Assembly: GCA_964629575.1 (NCBI GenBank)
Contig: CAZVUM010000004.1
Coordinates: forward strand, 1-64,000
Direction: 5' to 3'
Length of the DNA stretch: 64,000 bases
Origin: JAYPWI01 sp964629575
GTDB taxonomy: Bacteria > Actinomycetota > Acidimicrobiia > Acidimicrobiales > Poriferisodalaceae
The translations under genes and the position numbers were made by a program. Shown here piece after piece: positions 50,801 to 59,314 of the stretch (the stretch's first letter is position 1; every line of letters starts with the position of its first letter). The notes beneath the pieces were generated by a model. It searched no databases. It saw only the letters and a program-made list of their open reading frames with translations, and had not been told where the DNA came from.

Positions 50801-52573
50801 TCAGTCGAGCAGTGACACCGGGATGTCGACGACCTTGGCTCGGAGGTATTCACCGAGGGCCTTGGCCTGGGGGTCCTGACGGGTCGAGGCGGCGACGCCC
50901 TCTTCGAGGATGCCGTGGAAGATGAAGTTGAGGCTCCACAGGTTGGCCAGGTCGTAGCGATCCACAGGGTGCTCACGCGCCTCTGGCATCAGCTCGGCGA
51001 GCTTCTCGACGGTGAGGAAATCCGACAGCCACGCGAAGGCCTCCGCCGAACGGGCGAAGATCCCGAGGTTGGCGTTGGGCCCCTTGTCGCCCGACCGCGT
51101 CCCGTACAGCACGCCCAGAGGAACCGCTCGCGTCTCGCCGCCGGGCACGGGCGGGAGCTCGACGGCCTGCACCTCGACGGTTCCACCGTCGCTCGGCGGG
51201 GTGTTGTCGACCACGGTCTTCACGCCGTCGACGACCACGTCCATCGGGACCAGGTCGGAGTTGATCAGCGCAGGCCAGTACACGCCGAAGGGCTGACCGG
51301 GACCGGGCCCACCGCCGGTGCCGAACATCCCCGGAATCGAGCACAGGCCGATCTCCGTGCCGGCGTTGGAGAATGCACGGCCCGTCTTTCGCTCGTCGGG
51401 GTCCTTCACGATGATCTTGTAGACAGCGACGGCTTCCTCGTTGGTGGCCGGATCGACCTTGTGCGTCGGGAGGAACTTGCGCACCACGGTCTCGTAGTCG
51501 TCAGGGCCATAGGGGCACTGGTTCCAGAACTGCCGCTCGATCAACTCGGCTTTGGCCTCGATGTCGAGGCCCGTGAGGCCGATCGCGATCTGGTTGCGGT
51601 AGCCACCCTGGTAGTTCATCGCGACCTTGAGCTGGGCCGGTGCAGGCTCGCCGCGTGTTCCGGAGATCCGCACCCGATCCCGCTCCACCTGTTCGAGCTG
51701 AATGGTGTCGAAACGCGAGACCACGTCGGGGTTCATGTACCGCTCGGACTGGATCTCGTAGAGCAGCTGGGAAGTGATCGTGCCGATCGACACCTCGCCA
51801 CCGGTTCCGTCGTGCTTGCCGATCACGGTCGAGCCGTCCGCCGCCACCTCGGCCCACGGAAACCCCGGGTAGGTCAGATCTTCGATCTCGGTGAAGAACG
51901 AGTAGTTGCCGCCCGTCGCCTGACCGCCGCACTCGATCACATGTCCGGCGACGATCGCCCCGGCCAACGCATCCCAGTCGTCCCTGGCCCAGCCGTGGTG
52001 CCATGCCGCCGGTCCGGCGACCACCGCAGCGTCGGTGGCCCGCCCGGTCACCACGATGTCTGCACCCTGCTCCAGCGCCTCGACGATCCCCCAGCACCCG
52101 ATGTAGGCGTTGGCGGTCACGATGCGCTCGGCGATCTCGCCGAGCGGCTGGCCCGTGTCGAGATGGGCGAGGTCGTTGCCCGCCGCCATCAGATCGGGAA
52201 GCCGGGCGGTGAGGTCGTCGCCGCCGACGTAGGCCACCGAGGGGTTGAGCCCGAGGTTGTCTGCGACCTCCGACACCGCAGCGGCACACCCCTCCGGGTT
52301 GAGGCCACCAGCGTTGGACACCACCTTGATGCCCTTGTCCAGGCACTGGCCCATTACCTCTTCCATCTGCTGGACAAAGGTGCGGGCGTAGCCGGCGCCG
52401 GGCCGCTTGGCCTGGATCCGGCTGAGGATGAGCATCGTCAGCTCGGCGAGCCAGTCCCCTGTGAGGGCGTCGATCGGTCCGCCCTCGACCATCTCTTTGG
52501 CCGCGGCGAGGCGATCTCCGAAGAAGCCGCTGCAGTTGGCGATCCTGATCGGTGCGGTGTCCGGTGACGTCAT
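50801..52573 (-). CDS. AtuA-type acyclic terpene utilisation protein (DUF1446)
   Basis: A 590-residue protein of the AtuA family. IRIANCSGFFGDRLAAAKEMVEGG and LTGDWLAELTMLILSRI are the conserved N-terminal blocks; GADIVVTGRATDAAVVAGPAAWHHGW and the C-terminal LGVLYGTRSGDKGPNANLGIFARS are also typical. AtuA is needed for growth on citronellol-type terpenes in Pseudomonas but its reaction is not known. No Atu partners are adjacent here. ATG at 52573 has GGGGGAG upstream. Confidence 0.88.
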   Translation of the reverse strand: MTSPDTAPIRIANCSGFFGDRLAAAKEMVEGGPIDALTGDWLAELTMLILSRIQAKRPGAGYARTFVQQMEEVMGQCLDKGIKVVSNAGGLNPEGCAAAVSEVADNLGLNPSVAYVGGDDLTARLPDLMAAGNDLAHLDTGQPLGEIAERIVTANAYIGCWGIVEALEQGADIVVTGRATDAAVVAGPAAWHHGWARDDWDALAGAIVAGHVIECGGQATGGNYSFFTEIEDLTYPGFPWAEVAADGSTVIGKHDGTGGEVSIGTITSQLLYEIQSERYMNPDVVSRFDTIQLEQVERDRVRISGTRGEPAPAQLKVAMNYQGGYRNQIAIGLTGLDIEAKAELIERQFWNQCPYGPDDYETVVRKFLPTHKVDPATNEEAVAVYKIIVKDPDERKTGRAFSNAGTEIGLCSIPGMFGTGGGPGPGQPFGVYWPALINSDLVPMDVVVDGVKTVVDNTPPSDGGTVEVQAVELPPVPGGETRAVPLGVLYGTRSGDKGPNANLGIFARSAEAFAWLSDFLTVEKLAELMPEAREHPVDRYDLANLWSLNFIFHGILEEGVAASTRQDPQAKALGEYLRAKVVDIPVSLLD

Positions 52574-52605
52574 TGCTCCCCCAGCCTCCTGGTCCGGCGC
52601 CACCC

Positions 52606-52611
52606 TAGACT
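52606..52611 (+). promoter_or_regulatory. -10-like TAGACT, leaderless geometry
   Basis: TAGACT ends seven bases before the ATG at 52619. Confidence 0.45.
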
Positions 52612-52618
52612 TCCGCCC

Positions 52619-53296
52619 ATGGCGAACCCCGTTCTGCTCCTACACGGTTTCACGGGCTCAGTGGAGTCCACCTGGCGACCCACGGGGATCATGGATCTCC
52701 TGCAGGACGCTGGCCGCGAGGTCATCGCCTGGGATCTCCCTGGTCACGGGAGCGCCGAGAAGCACCACGACCCCGCGGCCTACGCCGACATGGAGGAAGG
52801 GCTGGTCGCCCAGCTCCCCGATGGCCAGCTCGACGGCGTGGGGTTCTCGATGGGTGCGCGTACCTTGCTCTGCATGGCGGCCATCGCGCCGGAGAAGTTC
52901 GGCAAGCTCGTGGTGTCCGGCGTGGGGCGCAACCTCTTCGAGCGCGACGAAGCGCAGGCCGAACGGATCGCCCGAGGCGTGCAGGGCGACGCGGAGGCCG
53001 ACGACGTGCACGCCCAGACCTTCGCCCGTTACGCCGCTGAGCCCGATCAGGACGGTCAGGCACTCGCCGCGTTCATGCGCCGGAAGCACTACCCGCTCAA
53101 CGACGCGGCCTTCGCCAAGATCACACATCCCGTCCGCGTCGTTCTCGGAACCGAGGACTTCGCCGGGCCCGCCGATCCACTTCTCGAGCGGCTCTCCGAC
53201 GGCTCGCTGACCGAGATCCGCGGCTGCGACCACTTCGCGACCCCGAAGAACTTCGGCTTCATCGATGCGGTGCTCGAGCACCTCGAGGCATTCTGA
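52619..53296 (+). CDS. Alpha/beta hydrolase
   Basis: A 225-residue hydrolase: PVLLLHGFTGSVEST, VIAWDLPGHGSAEKH, the nucleophile elbow GFSMGAR, a possible acid in GTEDFAGPA and the C-terminal His in GCDHFATP. It resembles small esterases or MhpC/MenH-like enzymes; the substrate is not known. It is divergent from the AtuA-type gene with 45 bases between start codons and has a leaderless-type TAGACT box. Confidence 0.87.
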   Translation: MANPVLLLHGFTGSVESTWRPTGIMDLLQDAGREVIAWDLPGHGSAEKHHDPAAYADMEEGLVAQLPDGQLDGVGFSMGARTLLCMAAIAPEKFGKLVVSGVGRNLFERDEAQAERIARGVQGDAEADDVHAQTFARYAAEPDQDGQALAAFMRRKHYPLNDAAFAKITHPVRVVLGTEDFAGPADPLLERLSDGSLTEIRGCDHFATPKNFGFIDAVLEHLEAF

Positions 53297-53359
53297 CAAT
53301 TTCCACAGGCCTGTGGATATTTTGTTGACTGAACGTCCGCTTGGTTACCCTCTCGGTCA

Positions 53360-53437
53360 CTGACCGGCGGGGTGCCCCGACGTGTCGGTGCCCCCCTCCA
53401 CCGGTCAGCGCCAGTTACTGACAAAGGGGGTACTGGC
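53360..53437 (+). promoter_or_regulatory. Structured 5' leader with enclosed ribosome binding site
   Basis: Arms ctgaccgg (53360-53367) and ccggtcag (53401-53408) enclose G/C blocks and the inner stem ccgac/gtcgg (53377-53388). A second stem gccagt/actggc (53410-53415, 53432-53437) encloses the ribosome binding site ggggg just before the ATG at 53440. The two stems may control translation of the small membrane protein. A ttgact near 53325 is a possible -35. Confidence 0.5.
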
Positions 53438-53439
53438 AC

Positions 53440-53793
53440 ATGATGGCAACCATCTTGACGCTCATCATCTTGGGAATGATCTTCCAAGCTCTGGTGGCGA
53501 TTCTCGACTCGATACTCGAGACCGTGAAGGTCAAAGATCAGCTCGAGGGGATCCCGATCCTGGGAGCCCAACTCAACCTGATCTGGGCCTACGTTTTCGT
53601 GGCAGTCAGCCAGATCAACGCGGATGACGGGCTCACGCACGGGGTCCAGCTGTTCGGTTCGAACGTCGAGACCTTCGCGCTCGGTCGGTTCGGCATGGAC
53701 GTGGCGATGGCGATTGCCATCGTGGCCTTCATCCCGATTCGGGAGGCCGCGGTGGAAGCGCTGCGCAAGGGCATCGGAGGCAACAGGGACTGA
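53440..53793 (+). CDS. Small membrane protein, 117 aa
   Basis: A small protein with an N-terminal membrane helix (ATILTLIILGMIFQALVAIL), a second hydrophobic stretch (LNLIWAYVFVAVSQI) and a third (MDVAMAIAIVAFIPI). No family is recognised. Either of two adjacent ATG codons (53440, 53443) may be used. Its long, structured leader sets it apart from its neighbours and suggests post-transcriptional control. The next gene is convergent. Confidence 0.65.
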   Translation: MMATILTLIILGMIFQALVAILDSILETVKVKDQLEGIPILGAQLNLIWAYVFVAVSQINADDGLTHGVQLFGSNVETFALGRFGMDVAMAIAIVAFIPIREAAVEALRKGIGGNRD

Positions 53794-53865
53794 CACCTGG
53801 CGTGACGGGGAGCCGTGCGGGCGGCTCCCCGCTGCCGCGGTGGCGTCAGCCCGTGCCGCGGCAGA

Positions 53866-55242
53866 TCAATACAGGGCGACGACGGCAGCAGGAACCGGGG
53901 CGTCGAGGTAGGGAGTCGGGTCCACCGGGACGCCATCGACCCGCACCTCGAAGTGCAGGTGCGCTCCGGTCGAGAATCCCGACGAGCCGATGGTGCCGAT
54001 CTGTTGGCCGGCGGCGACGGCTTCACCGACCGACACAGACACGGCGGCCAGGTGGGCATAGACGGTGGCCAGGCGATCTCCGTGGTCGATGACCACGTCG
54101 GTGCCGTAGGCCACCCTCGACTCGATCTCCACGATCGTGCCGCCTGCTGAAGCGACCACAGGAGCGCCCGCGGTGGCGCCGGTCCGGACGAGATCGATCC
54201 CTGCGTGAAGCTGGGTCACGCCCCAGATGGGGTGGCGACGCAGACCGAACGGCGACGTGACGACCCGGTTGGACACAGGGGACATCAGCTGGCCGGGCGT
54301 AGGCGCAACAGGCGCCTGACACGCCTGCCCGTGAACGAGCTCGACCTCGATGTGTGCGCTGTCGGCCCCCGACGACTGCGACGACGCGGGGCCAGGCGGC
54401 ACTGCGATGTCGTGGCGGAGAAGGAGCGCCCCGGCGCCGCTGGTCGTTGCCACGAGCGCGGGACCGCTGTCACACATCGCGACCTCGGCGACCGATGCGT
54501 CTCCATGAGCCGTCACGCGACCCGTCGACTCGACCAACGAGTACCCCAGACCCGACGCAGACGGGAGGAGGGCGATGAAGTCGCCGTCCAGACCATCGGC
54601 AGGGCCGGACCCGTAGTAGCGAGCATCGCCGAAGGTGAACACACCGCCGTCGTCGGCCACCACCCAGTACCCGAGACCCGTCGGCGTCGCAGCGATGCCC
54701 ACGATCGGTCGGTTGAGGATCAGGCCACCCGTCGAGCCCCAGTACACCGCGTCACCGAACGCGAACACTCCCCCGTCGTCGCCCGCCAGCCAGTAGCCCA
54801 GACCGGTCGGCGTCGCGGCGATGGAGGCGATCGGTCGATTCAACGCGATGGCACCCGTGGACCCGTGGTAGCCGGCGTCACCGAACGCGAAGACACCACC
54901 GTCGCGTGCGACAAGCCAGTACCCGAGACCACTGGGAGTCGGGGCGATGCCCACAACCGGTTCGTTGAGCACAGCGCCACCCATCGATCCGAAGAAACCC
55001 GCGTCGCCGAAGGTGAAGACCCCGCCGTCATCGCTCACGAGCCAATAGCCACCACCATCCGAGGTCGCCGCGATCGCCACGATGGGCGCATTGATCTGCA
55101 CACCTTCGAGGTCGCCGCGATACGCCGCACCGTCGATCGGTTCGATACGTCCGCCGTCGGACGCCCGAGCGTGGCCGCTCACCGCCAAGCTGACCAGCAG
55201 CGACAGTGCAGCAACACACGACAGCATGCGGCGACGGGGCAT
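53866..55242 (-). CDS. Exported M23 metallopeptidase with N-terminal repeats
   Basis: A 458-residue secreted protein. A signal peptide (MLSCVAALSLLVSLAVSGHARA) is followed by about five repeats of ~42 residues, each with GYWLVSDDGGVFTFGDA and a ...GSTGG..LNRPI...ATPTG tail, a blade-like module seen in actinobacterial surface proteins. The C-terminal M23/LytM domain has HPIWGVTQLHAGIDLV and STGAHLHFEV with the zinc and catalytic histidines. It should cut peptidoglycan peptides; the repeats may anchor it to a polymer. ATG at 55242 has no clear ribosome site. Confidence 0.88.
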   Translation of the reverse strand: MPRRRMLSCVAALSLLVSLAVSGHARASDGGRIEPIDGAAYRGDLEGVQINAPIVAIAATSDGGGYWLVSDDGGVFTFGDAGFFGSMGGAVLNEPVVGIAPTPSGLGYWLVARDGGVFAFGDAGYHGSTGAIALNRPIASIAATPTGLGYWLAGDDGGVFAFGDAVYWGSTGGLILNRPIVGIAATPTGLGYWVVADDGGVFTFGDARYYGSGPADGLDGDFIALLPSASGLGYSLVESTGRVTAHGDASVAEVAMCDSGPALVATTSGAGALLLRHDIAVPPGPASSQSSGADSAHIEVELVHGQACQAPVAPTPGQLMSPVSNRVVTSPFGLRRHPIWGVTQLHAGIDLVRTGATAGAPVVASAGGTIVEIESRVAYGTDVVIDHGDRLATVYAHLAAVSVSVGEAVAAGQQIGTIGSSGFSTGAHLHFEVRVDGVPVDPTPYLDAPVPAAVVALY

Positions 55243-55328
55243 CACGGGGCGACAGTCTTGCCTGAACAAGGCCGCGAGTGTTGAACCCCAACCTGTATCC
55301 GTTTCGACGCGCCGATAGCGTCCCGGGG

Positions 55329-56423
55329 ATGGGGCTCGACGTGGTGCTTCTCGAACCGTGGAACCGCGGCTCGCACCAGCGATGGGCCCAGGGTCTCGCC
55401 GCCCACTCGAGACATCGAGTTCACGTCATCGGAAGCACCGACGACCGATGGCGGCGGGCCCTACGCACCAACCCCGTCGACTTCGGCCGCCGGATCGAAG
55501 CCCTCGACCATCCGATCGATTGCCTGATCGCGAGCACCCCGATCGATCTGCCCGCCGTGTTGGGTCACGCTCGCCGGAGCCTCGCAGGGGTGCCGTGCGT
55601 CCTGTACGCGCACGAAACGCAGGTGGCGTATCCCGCGGGCCCCAAGGGCGGGCAGGCGTCTCCTGCGATGGCGGCAGACTGGGGATCGATGCTGGTCGCA
55701 GACGTTGTCGTGGTCGCCAGCCGACACCACAAGAGCGCCCTCGAGCAGGCCCTACCCCCCTACGCCGCCGAACACCACGACGCCGACCCGGAGGCCGCGG
55801 ATCGGGCCGCCGAGATCGCTTCACAGCTCGTGGTGATTCCCCAGGGGGTCACGTCCGAAGGTTGCGGCGAGCCGGGCACCGGTCCGCCGCGGATCCTGTG
55901 GAACCACCGCTGGGCCCACGACAAGGCCCCCGAACGGTTCGTTCATGCGATGAACCAACTCGCCGGCGACGGTCTCGATTTCGAGATCCTCGCTCTCGGA
56001 GAGGTCGAACGCAGCGGGCGAGCGGCCCAGCGCCGCCTCGTGGACACCTTGCCGGGCCGCATCGCGTGTCTGGGACATCAGCACCGCCACGACTACGACA
56101 CCGCGATCCGAACGGCGGACATCGTCGTGAGCACCGCTCGCCACGAGTTCTTCGGAGTCGCCGTCGCCGAAGCGATCGCGGCCGGGGCCCGTCCGTTGTT
56201 GCCCGACCGACTCGCCTACCCCGAGCTCATCCCCCCAGAGCTGTCCGGTGAGCTGCTGTACCGGGGCGCGCTCAGCGCAGCCCTCCGCCCACTGCTCTCC
56301 CAGAATCGGTCCGACCTCCACCGACATCAGCGTCAAACGCTCGGGCACATCGACCGCTTCTCGTGGGATCGCGTCGTTTCCTTGTATGACGACGTCATCG
56401 AATCGGTGGTGGTCGGCTCGTGA
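55329..56423 (+). CDS. DUF3524 glycosyltransferase (QTMAN-like)
   Basis: A 364-residue GT4-type glycosyltransferase with an N-terminal DUF3524 domain: DVVLLEPWNRGSHQRWAQGLAAHS and CVLYAHETQVAYP. The GT-B C-terminal half has ILWNHRWAHDKAPERFVHAM and STARHEFFGVAVAEAIAAGARPLLP (UDP/GDP-sugar binding Glu). Relatives in animals mannosylate queuosine in tRNA(Asp), so a tRNA or small-molecule glycosylation role is possible. ATG at 55329 was preferred over upstream starts. It overlaps the DUF4031 gene by four bases. Confidence 0.82.
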   Translation: MGLDVVLLEPWNRGSHQRWAQGLAAHSRHRVHVIGSTDDRWRRALRTNPVDFGRRIEALDHPIDCLIASTPIDLPAVLGHARRSLAGVPCVLYAHETQVAYPAGPKGGQASPAMAADWGSMLVADVVVVASRHHKSALEQALPPYAAEHHDADPEAADRAAEIASQLVVIPQGVTSEGCGEPGTGPPRILWNHRWAHDKAPERFVHAMNQLAGDGLDFEILALGEVERSGRAAQRRLVDTLPGRIACLGHQHRHDYDTAIRTADIVVSTARHEFFGVAVAEAIAAGARPLLPDRLAYPELIPPELSGELLYRGALSAALRPLLSQNRSDLHRHQRQTLGHIDRFSWDRVVSLYDDVIESVVVGS

Positions 56424-56974
56424 TACTGGTCGACGAGCCCATCTGGCCATGGCGGGGACGCAAGTGGGCACATCTCGTGTCGGACGAGAGCTACGACGAA
56501 CTCCATCATTTCGCCCATCGGATCGGGAAACGACGGGTCGGGTTCCAAGGCGACCACTACGACGTGCATGAGGACGAGAGAGCTGCAGCCCTCGCCCTCG
56601 GCGCTCAGCGGGTGCCCGCTCGCGATCTGGTCAAGCGCCTTCGGGCGAGCGGCCTGCGCCGGCGCGGCGGGCTCGAAGGCTGGCACGTCCATCTCGACGG
56701 CACCGTGCGCGACCTGCCGGGCGGGATGCTCGACGTCTTCGGTCAACGCGAGCTCGCGGAGCCACTCACCCGCGGGGCCGAGCTCCTCCAGGCCACACCC
56801 GAGCGAAGCCTGGTGCTGCTCGAGAGGGATGCCGAGGTCGCCGTGATGATCGAAGCCCCACACGCCGTCGACCACGAGGCGCGCCTACGTGAGTTCGCCC
56901 ACGAGGTCTGGATCCACGGCGCCGAAAACGGAGCCATGGTCGAGCTGCTGCGTTCGCGTTCGGGCGGCGGGTAG
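56420..56974 (+). CDS. DUF4031-family protein
   Basis: A 184-residue protein with the DUF4031 domain: ILVDEPIWPWRGRKWAHLVSD, ELHHFAHRIGKRRVGFQGDHYDV and AALALGAQRVPARDLVKRL. The C-terminal 90 residues contain a second small domain (GWHVHLDGTVRDLPGG, SLVLLERDAEVAVMIEAPHAV) not recognised. The function of DUF4031 is unknown; other members occur beside nucleotide and tRNA enzymes. Start GTG at 56420 overlaps the glycosyltransferase stop, implying shared function. Confidence 0.82.
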   Translation: MILVDEPIWPWRGRKWAHLVSDESYDELHHFAHRIGKRRVGFQGDHYDVHEDERAAALALGAQRVPARDLVKRLRASGLRRRGGLEGWHVHLDGTVRDLPGGMLDVFGQRELAEPLTRGAELLQATPERSLVLLERDAEVAVMIEAPHAVDHEARLREFAHEVWIHGAENGAMVELLRSRSGGG

Positions 56975-56989
56975 AGAGAAAAGCCCGAC

Positions 56990-57535
56990 TCAGACCTCGC
57001 GGACGCCGTCGATCACGAGGGCGACGCCGAGCAGGACCACGACGGTCGCGAGGAGTCGGGCAGCGGCCACCCATCCCGAACGGCGCCCCAGGGGCAATCC
57101 AGCCAGAAGCGTGGTGGCCGCGCCGGCCACTGCTGCTGCACCAACCGTCGGCCACACACCTTCGTCGACACCCAGGCTGAGCCAGGCGAGGACCGCTCCG
57201 GGCCCGGCGAGGAGCGGGTAGAGAACCGGGATGACGACGTCGAGGGGCGCACCACGGAGCTTCTCGGGCGTCCCGACCGGCGCCGCGATCACCACCAAGC
57301 CAGTGAGTGTGATCACCATGGCGGATGCGATCCGAAAGGTCTCCGGCGCAACGTCGAGCGCATCGATGAGGGGGGAGCCCACCGACGCGAGTGCCCCAGC
57401 GAGGGCCACGCCGAGTACCGAGCCTCCGAGGGCCGCCTTCGAGCGCACTCCAGCCAGCCGGGAGCCGAGCAACAACCTGACGCGCGCCGGGTTGACGACG
57501 GCAACACCCAGAAGGACGATCGCCAACCCGTTCAT
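56990..57535 (-). CDS. Multi-pass membrane protein (MarC-like)
   Basis: A 181-residue integral membrane protein with about six helices, e.g. LAIVLLGVAVVNPARVRLL, ALGGSVLGVALAGALASVG, FRIASAMVITLTGLVVI, LAGPGAVLAWLSLG and LLATVVVLLGVALVIDG. The early NPARVR and the LAGPGA motif resemble MarC-type small exporters. ATG at 57535 has AGGGTGAG upstream. It follows the toroid-like gene by 34 bases on the same strand. Confidence 0.6.
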   Translation of the reverse strand: MNGLAIVLLGVAVVNPARVRLLLGSRLAGVRSKAALGGSVLGVALAGALASVGSPLIDALDVAPETFRIASAMVITLTGLVVIAAPVGTPEKLRGAPLDVVIPVLYPLLAGPGAVLAWLSLGVDEGVWPTVGAAAVAGAATTLLAGLPLGRRSGWVAAARLLATVVVLLGVALVIDGVREV

Positions 57536-57569
57536 CGCTCACCCTTTCGGCGGTCAGCGGACGTCGGGT

Positions 57570-58805
57570 TCATCGGTTCCCCCTCGCGGCCGCCGTCTCG
57601 ATGCTGTCGCCGCGGTCGGCCTTCAGCGAATCGAGGAAGAGCAGCGCATCACGGATCGTCAAGAGAGCTGACAGCGTGTGCTGTTGGTCATCCACCTGAG
57701 TGGCGCCGTCGCGGAACCAGGCTCCTGCGGAGAATTCCGGCAGCGGGTCCGATGCCGCCTCCTCCGGAGTGGTCTGCCGCTCGACCAACATCCCCCCGAT
57801 ACAACGCAGATGCTCCGCCAGGGCCGCCCGATCGTCACGCAGGACCTCTTCGGTGGCCGACAGCCGGTACATGCCGGCGACACCTTCGCCCAGAGCACCG
57901 AGGCCCGCTCCGAGCGCCTGGCCCCACCGCAACCAGCGGCGGAGGCCCTCGTTGGTTCGCGTCGACTCGACACGGGTCATCACCGCGAAGTCGGCCGCAA
58001 GCAGCTGCACGTACCGCTCTTCGATCACCGTGGACGACCCACCGAGGCTGTCGAATCCATAGGACGCCCAATGATCGGGGAGCCGCAGCTCGTGGCCCTC
58101 TGCGATCCGTCGATGGCCTGCGATGTATGCACCGGTCCGTCGCGCGGCCTCGGTGAAACCGTCGTCGGGAAAGACCTGACCCGCCAGAGCCAGGCCCCAC
58201 ATCGCCTCACCGGTACCGAACGCCCCATAGATCCCGACGGTCGGGGCCTGGGTGTCGCGATCCCAGAATGCGGGCATGGCGCCCGAGGGCTCCTGCTGCT
58301 GGACGAGGAAGCGCGCCGCACCGCGGATCACGTCGTCGTGGACCGCGTCGCCTGTCGCGACGCGCCGGTGGACGAGCGCGGAGATCATGAGGCCGGTGGA
58401 CCCGATCTTCACCTTGCGACCCGGGGTCGTGAACGCGATCCAATTGTCGTGTTCGAAGAGGTTGTCGAGCATGTACTCGAGGGACGCGTCCGCGCCCGGG
58501 AGGAGGTCTGTGTGTCCGGCCGCCACGGCCTGGAACAACGCCGTGCTCATGCCCGCATGCCGCGGCAGGTTGTACGAGGTCGACACCGTGTTCGCCACCC
58601 GGTCGTAGCGGTAGAGGAAGCGCCCTTCCTCACCGAGGTTGTCGACAGCCCAGGAAGCTGCGCTGTCGATGGCGGCATCGACGTCCTGCACCGATACCGC
58701 CGGGCAGACCTCAGCGGGCACGAGTGCGATCCGAAACACGGCAGCGCCGAGAATCCACACCGCCAGGTGTGCCACGGTTCTGCGTCGGGTCCAGCGCCGA
58801 GTCAC
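57570..58805 (-). CDS. Membrane-anchored alpha/alpha-toroid-like protein of unknown function
   Basis: A 411-residue protein with an N-terminal membrane segment (VAHLAVWILGAAVFRIALVP) and then a chain of helix pairs of the kind found in alpha/alpha toroids (glycosidase or terpene cyclase-like folds). Motifs include NLPRHAGMSTALFQAV, IAFTTPGRKVKIGSTGLMISALVHRR, and GTGEAMWGLALAGQV. A catalytic acid is not identified. GTG at 58805 has TAGCCT six bases upstream. It is divergent from an exported protein and an HTTM-like gene, and the set recalls an export or modification cluster. Confidence 0.6.
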   Translation of the reverse strand: MTRRWTRRRTVAHLAVWILGAAVFRIALVPAEVCPAVSVQDVDAAIDSAASWAVDNLGEEGRFLYRYDRVANTVSTSYNLPRHAGMSTALFQAVAAGHTDLLPGADASLEYMLDNLFEHDNWIAFTTPGRKVKIGSTGLMISALVHRRVATGDAVHDDVIRGAARFLVQQQEPSGAMPAFWDRDTQAPTVGIYGAFGTGEAMWGLALAGQVFPDDGFTEAARRTGAYIAGHRRIAEGHELRLPDHWASYGFDSLGGSSTVIEERYVQLLAADFAVMTRVESTRTNEGLRRWLRWGQALGAGLGALGEGVAGMYRLSATEEVLRDDRAALAEHLRCIGGMLVERQTTPEEAASDPLPEFSAGAWFRDGATQVDDQQHTLSALLTIRDALLFLDSLKADRGDSIETAAARGNR

Positions 58806-58811
58806 GCCGGG

Positions 58812-58817
58812 AGGCTA
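58812..58817 (-). promoter_or_regulatory. -10-like TAGCCT, leaderless geometry
   Basis: TAGCCT on the minus strand ends six bases before the GTG at 58805. Confidence 0.45.
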
Positions 58818-58837
58818 CTGCCCGCGACAATGCTCAC

Positions 58838-59314
58838 ATGGCGGCGATCACACCAGCCTCTGGGAGGCGACCCCGTGATGCCGTTCGCTCGCTTGTTCTG
58901 GCTCTGATCCTGGTCAGCGTGACCATATGGCCGGTGCTTCGCCAGCCACCCAGGGATTCGTTCCCGCATTCCACCTACCCGATGTTCTCGGAGAACCGAT
59001 CGCCGGTCGCCGACATCGACCTCGTCGTCGGCATCACCGCGGCGGGCGAGCGCACGACGCTGTCGCCCGAGCTGATTGCAGGAACCGAGGAAGTGATCGT
59101 CGCGGGTTCGCTCGTCCGTCGCTCGGTCGCCGCCGGGCCAGACGGCGCCTCCGGACTGTGCCGCGAGGTGGCCCGAAGGTTGGCGAACGTCGGCGATCGC
59201 GCCGAACTGGCAGTGCAGGTGGTGACAGACCGCCTCGACGCGGTGGCATGGTTCGCAGGAGACCGCACGCCGCTCACGACGGTGACCCACACACAGTGCG
59301 AGGTCCCGCGATGA
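58838..59314 (+). CDS. Hypothetical membrane-anchored protein, 158 aa
   Basis: A 158-residue protein with one N-terminal membrane helix (SLVLALILVSVTIWPVL) and an exterior domain that starts with the unusual FPHSTYPMFSENRSP. It contains two cysteines (GLCREVARRL and the final QCEVP). It overlaps the HTTM-like gene by four bases (ATGA), so the two are made together. HTTM proteins are often paired with a small soluble or anchored partner, which this could be. Confidence 0.6.
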   Translation: MAAITPASGRRPRDAVRSLVLALILVSVTIWPVLRQPPRDSFPHSTYPMFSENRSPVADIDLVVGITAAGERTTLSPELIAGTEEVIVAGSLVRRSVAAGPDGASGLCREVARRLANVGDRAELAVQVVTDRLDAVAWFAGDRTPLTTVTHTQCEVPR

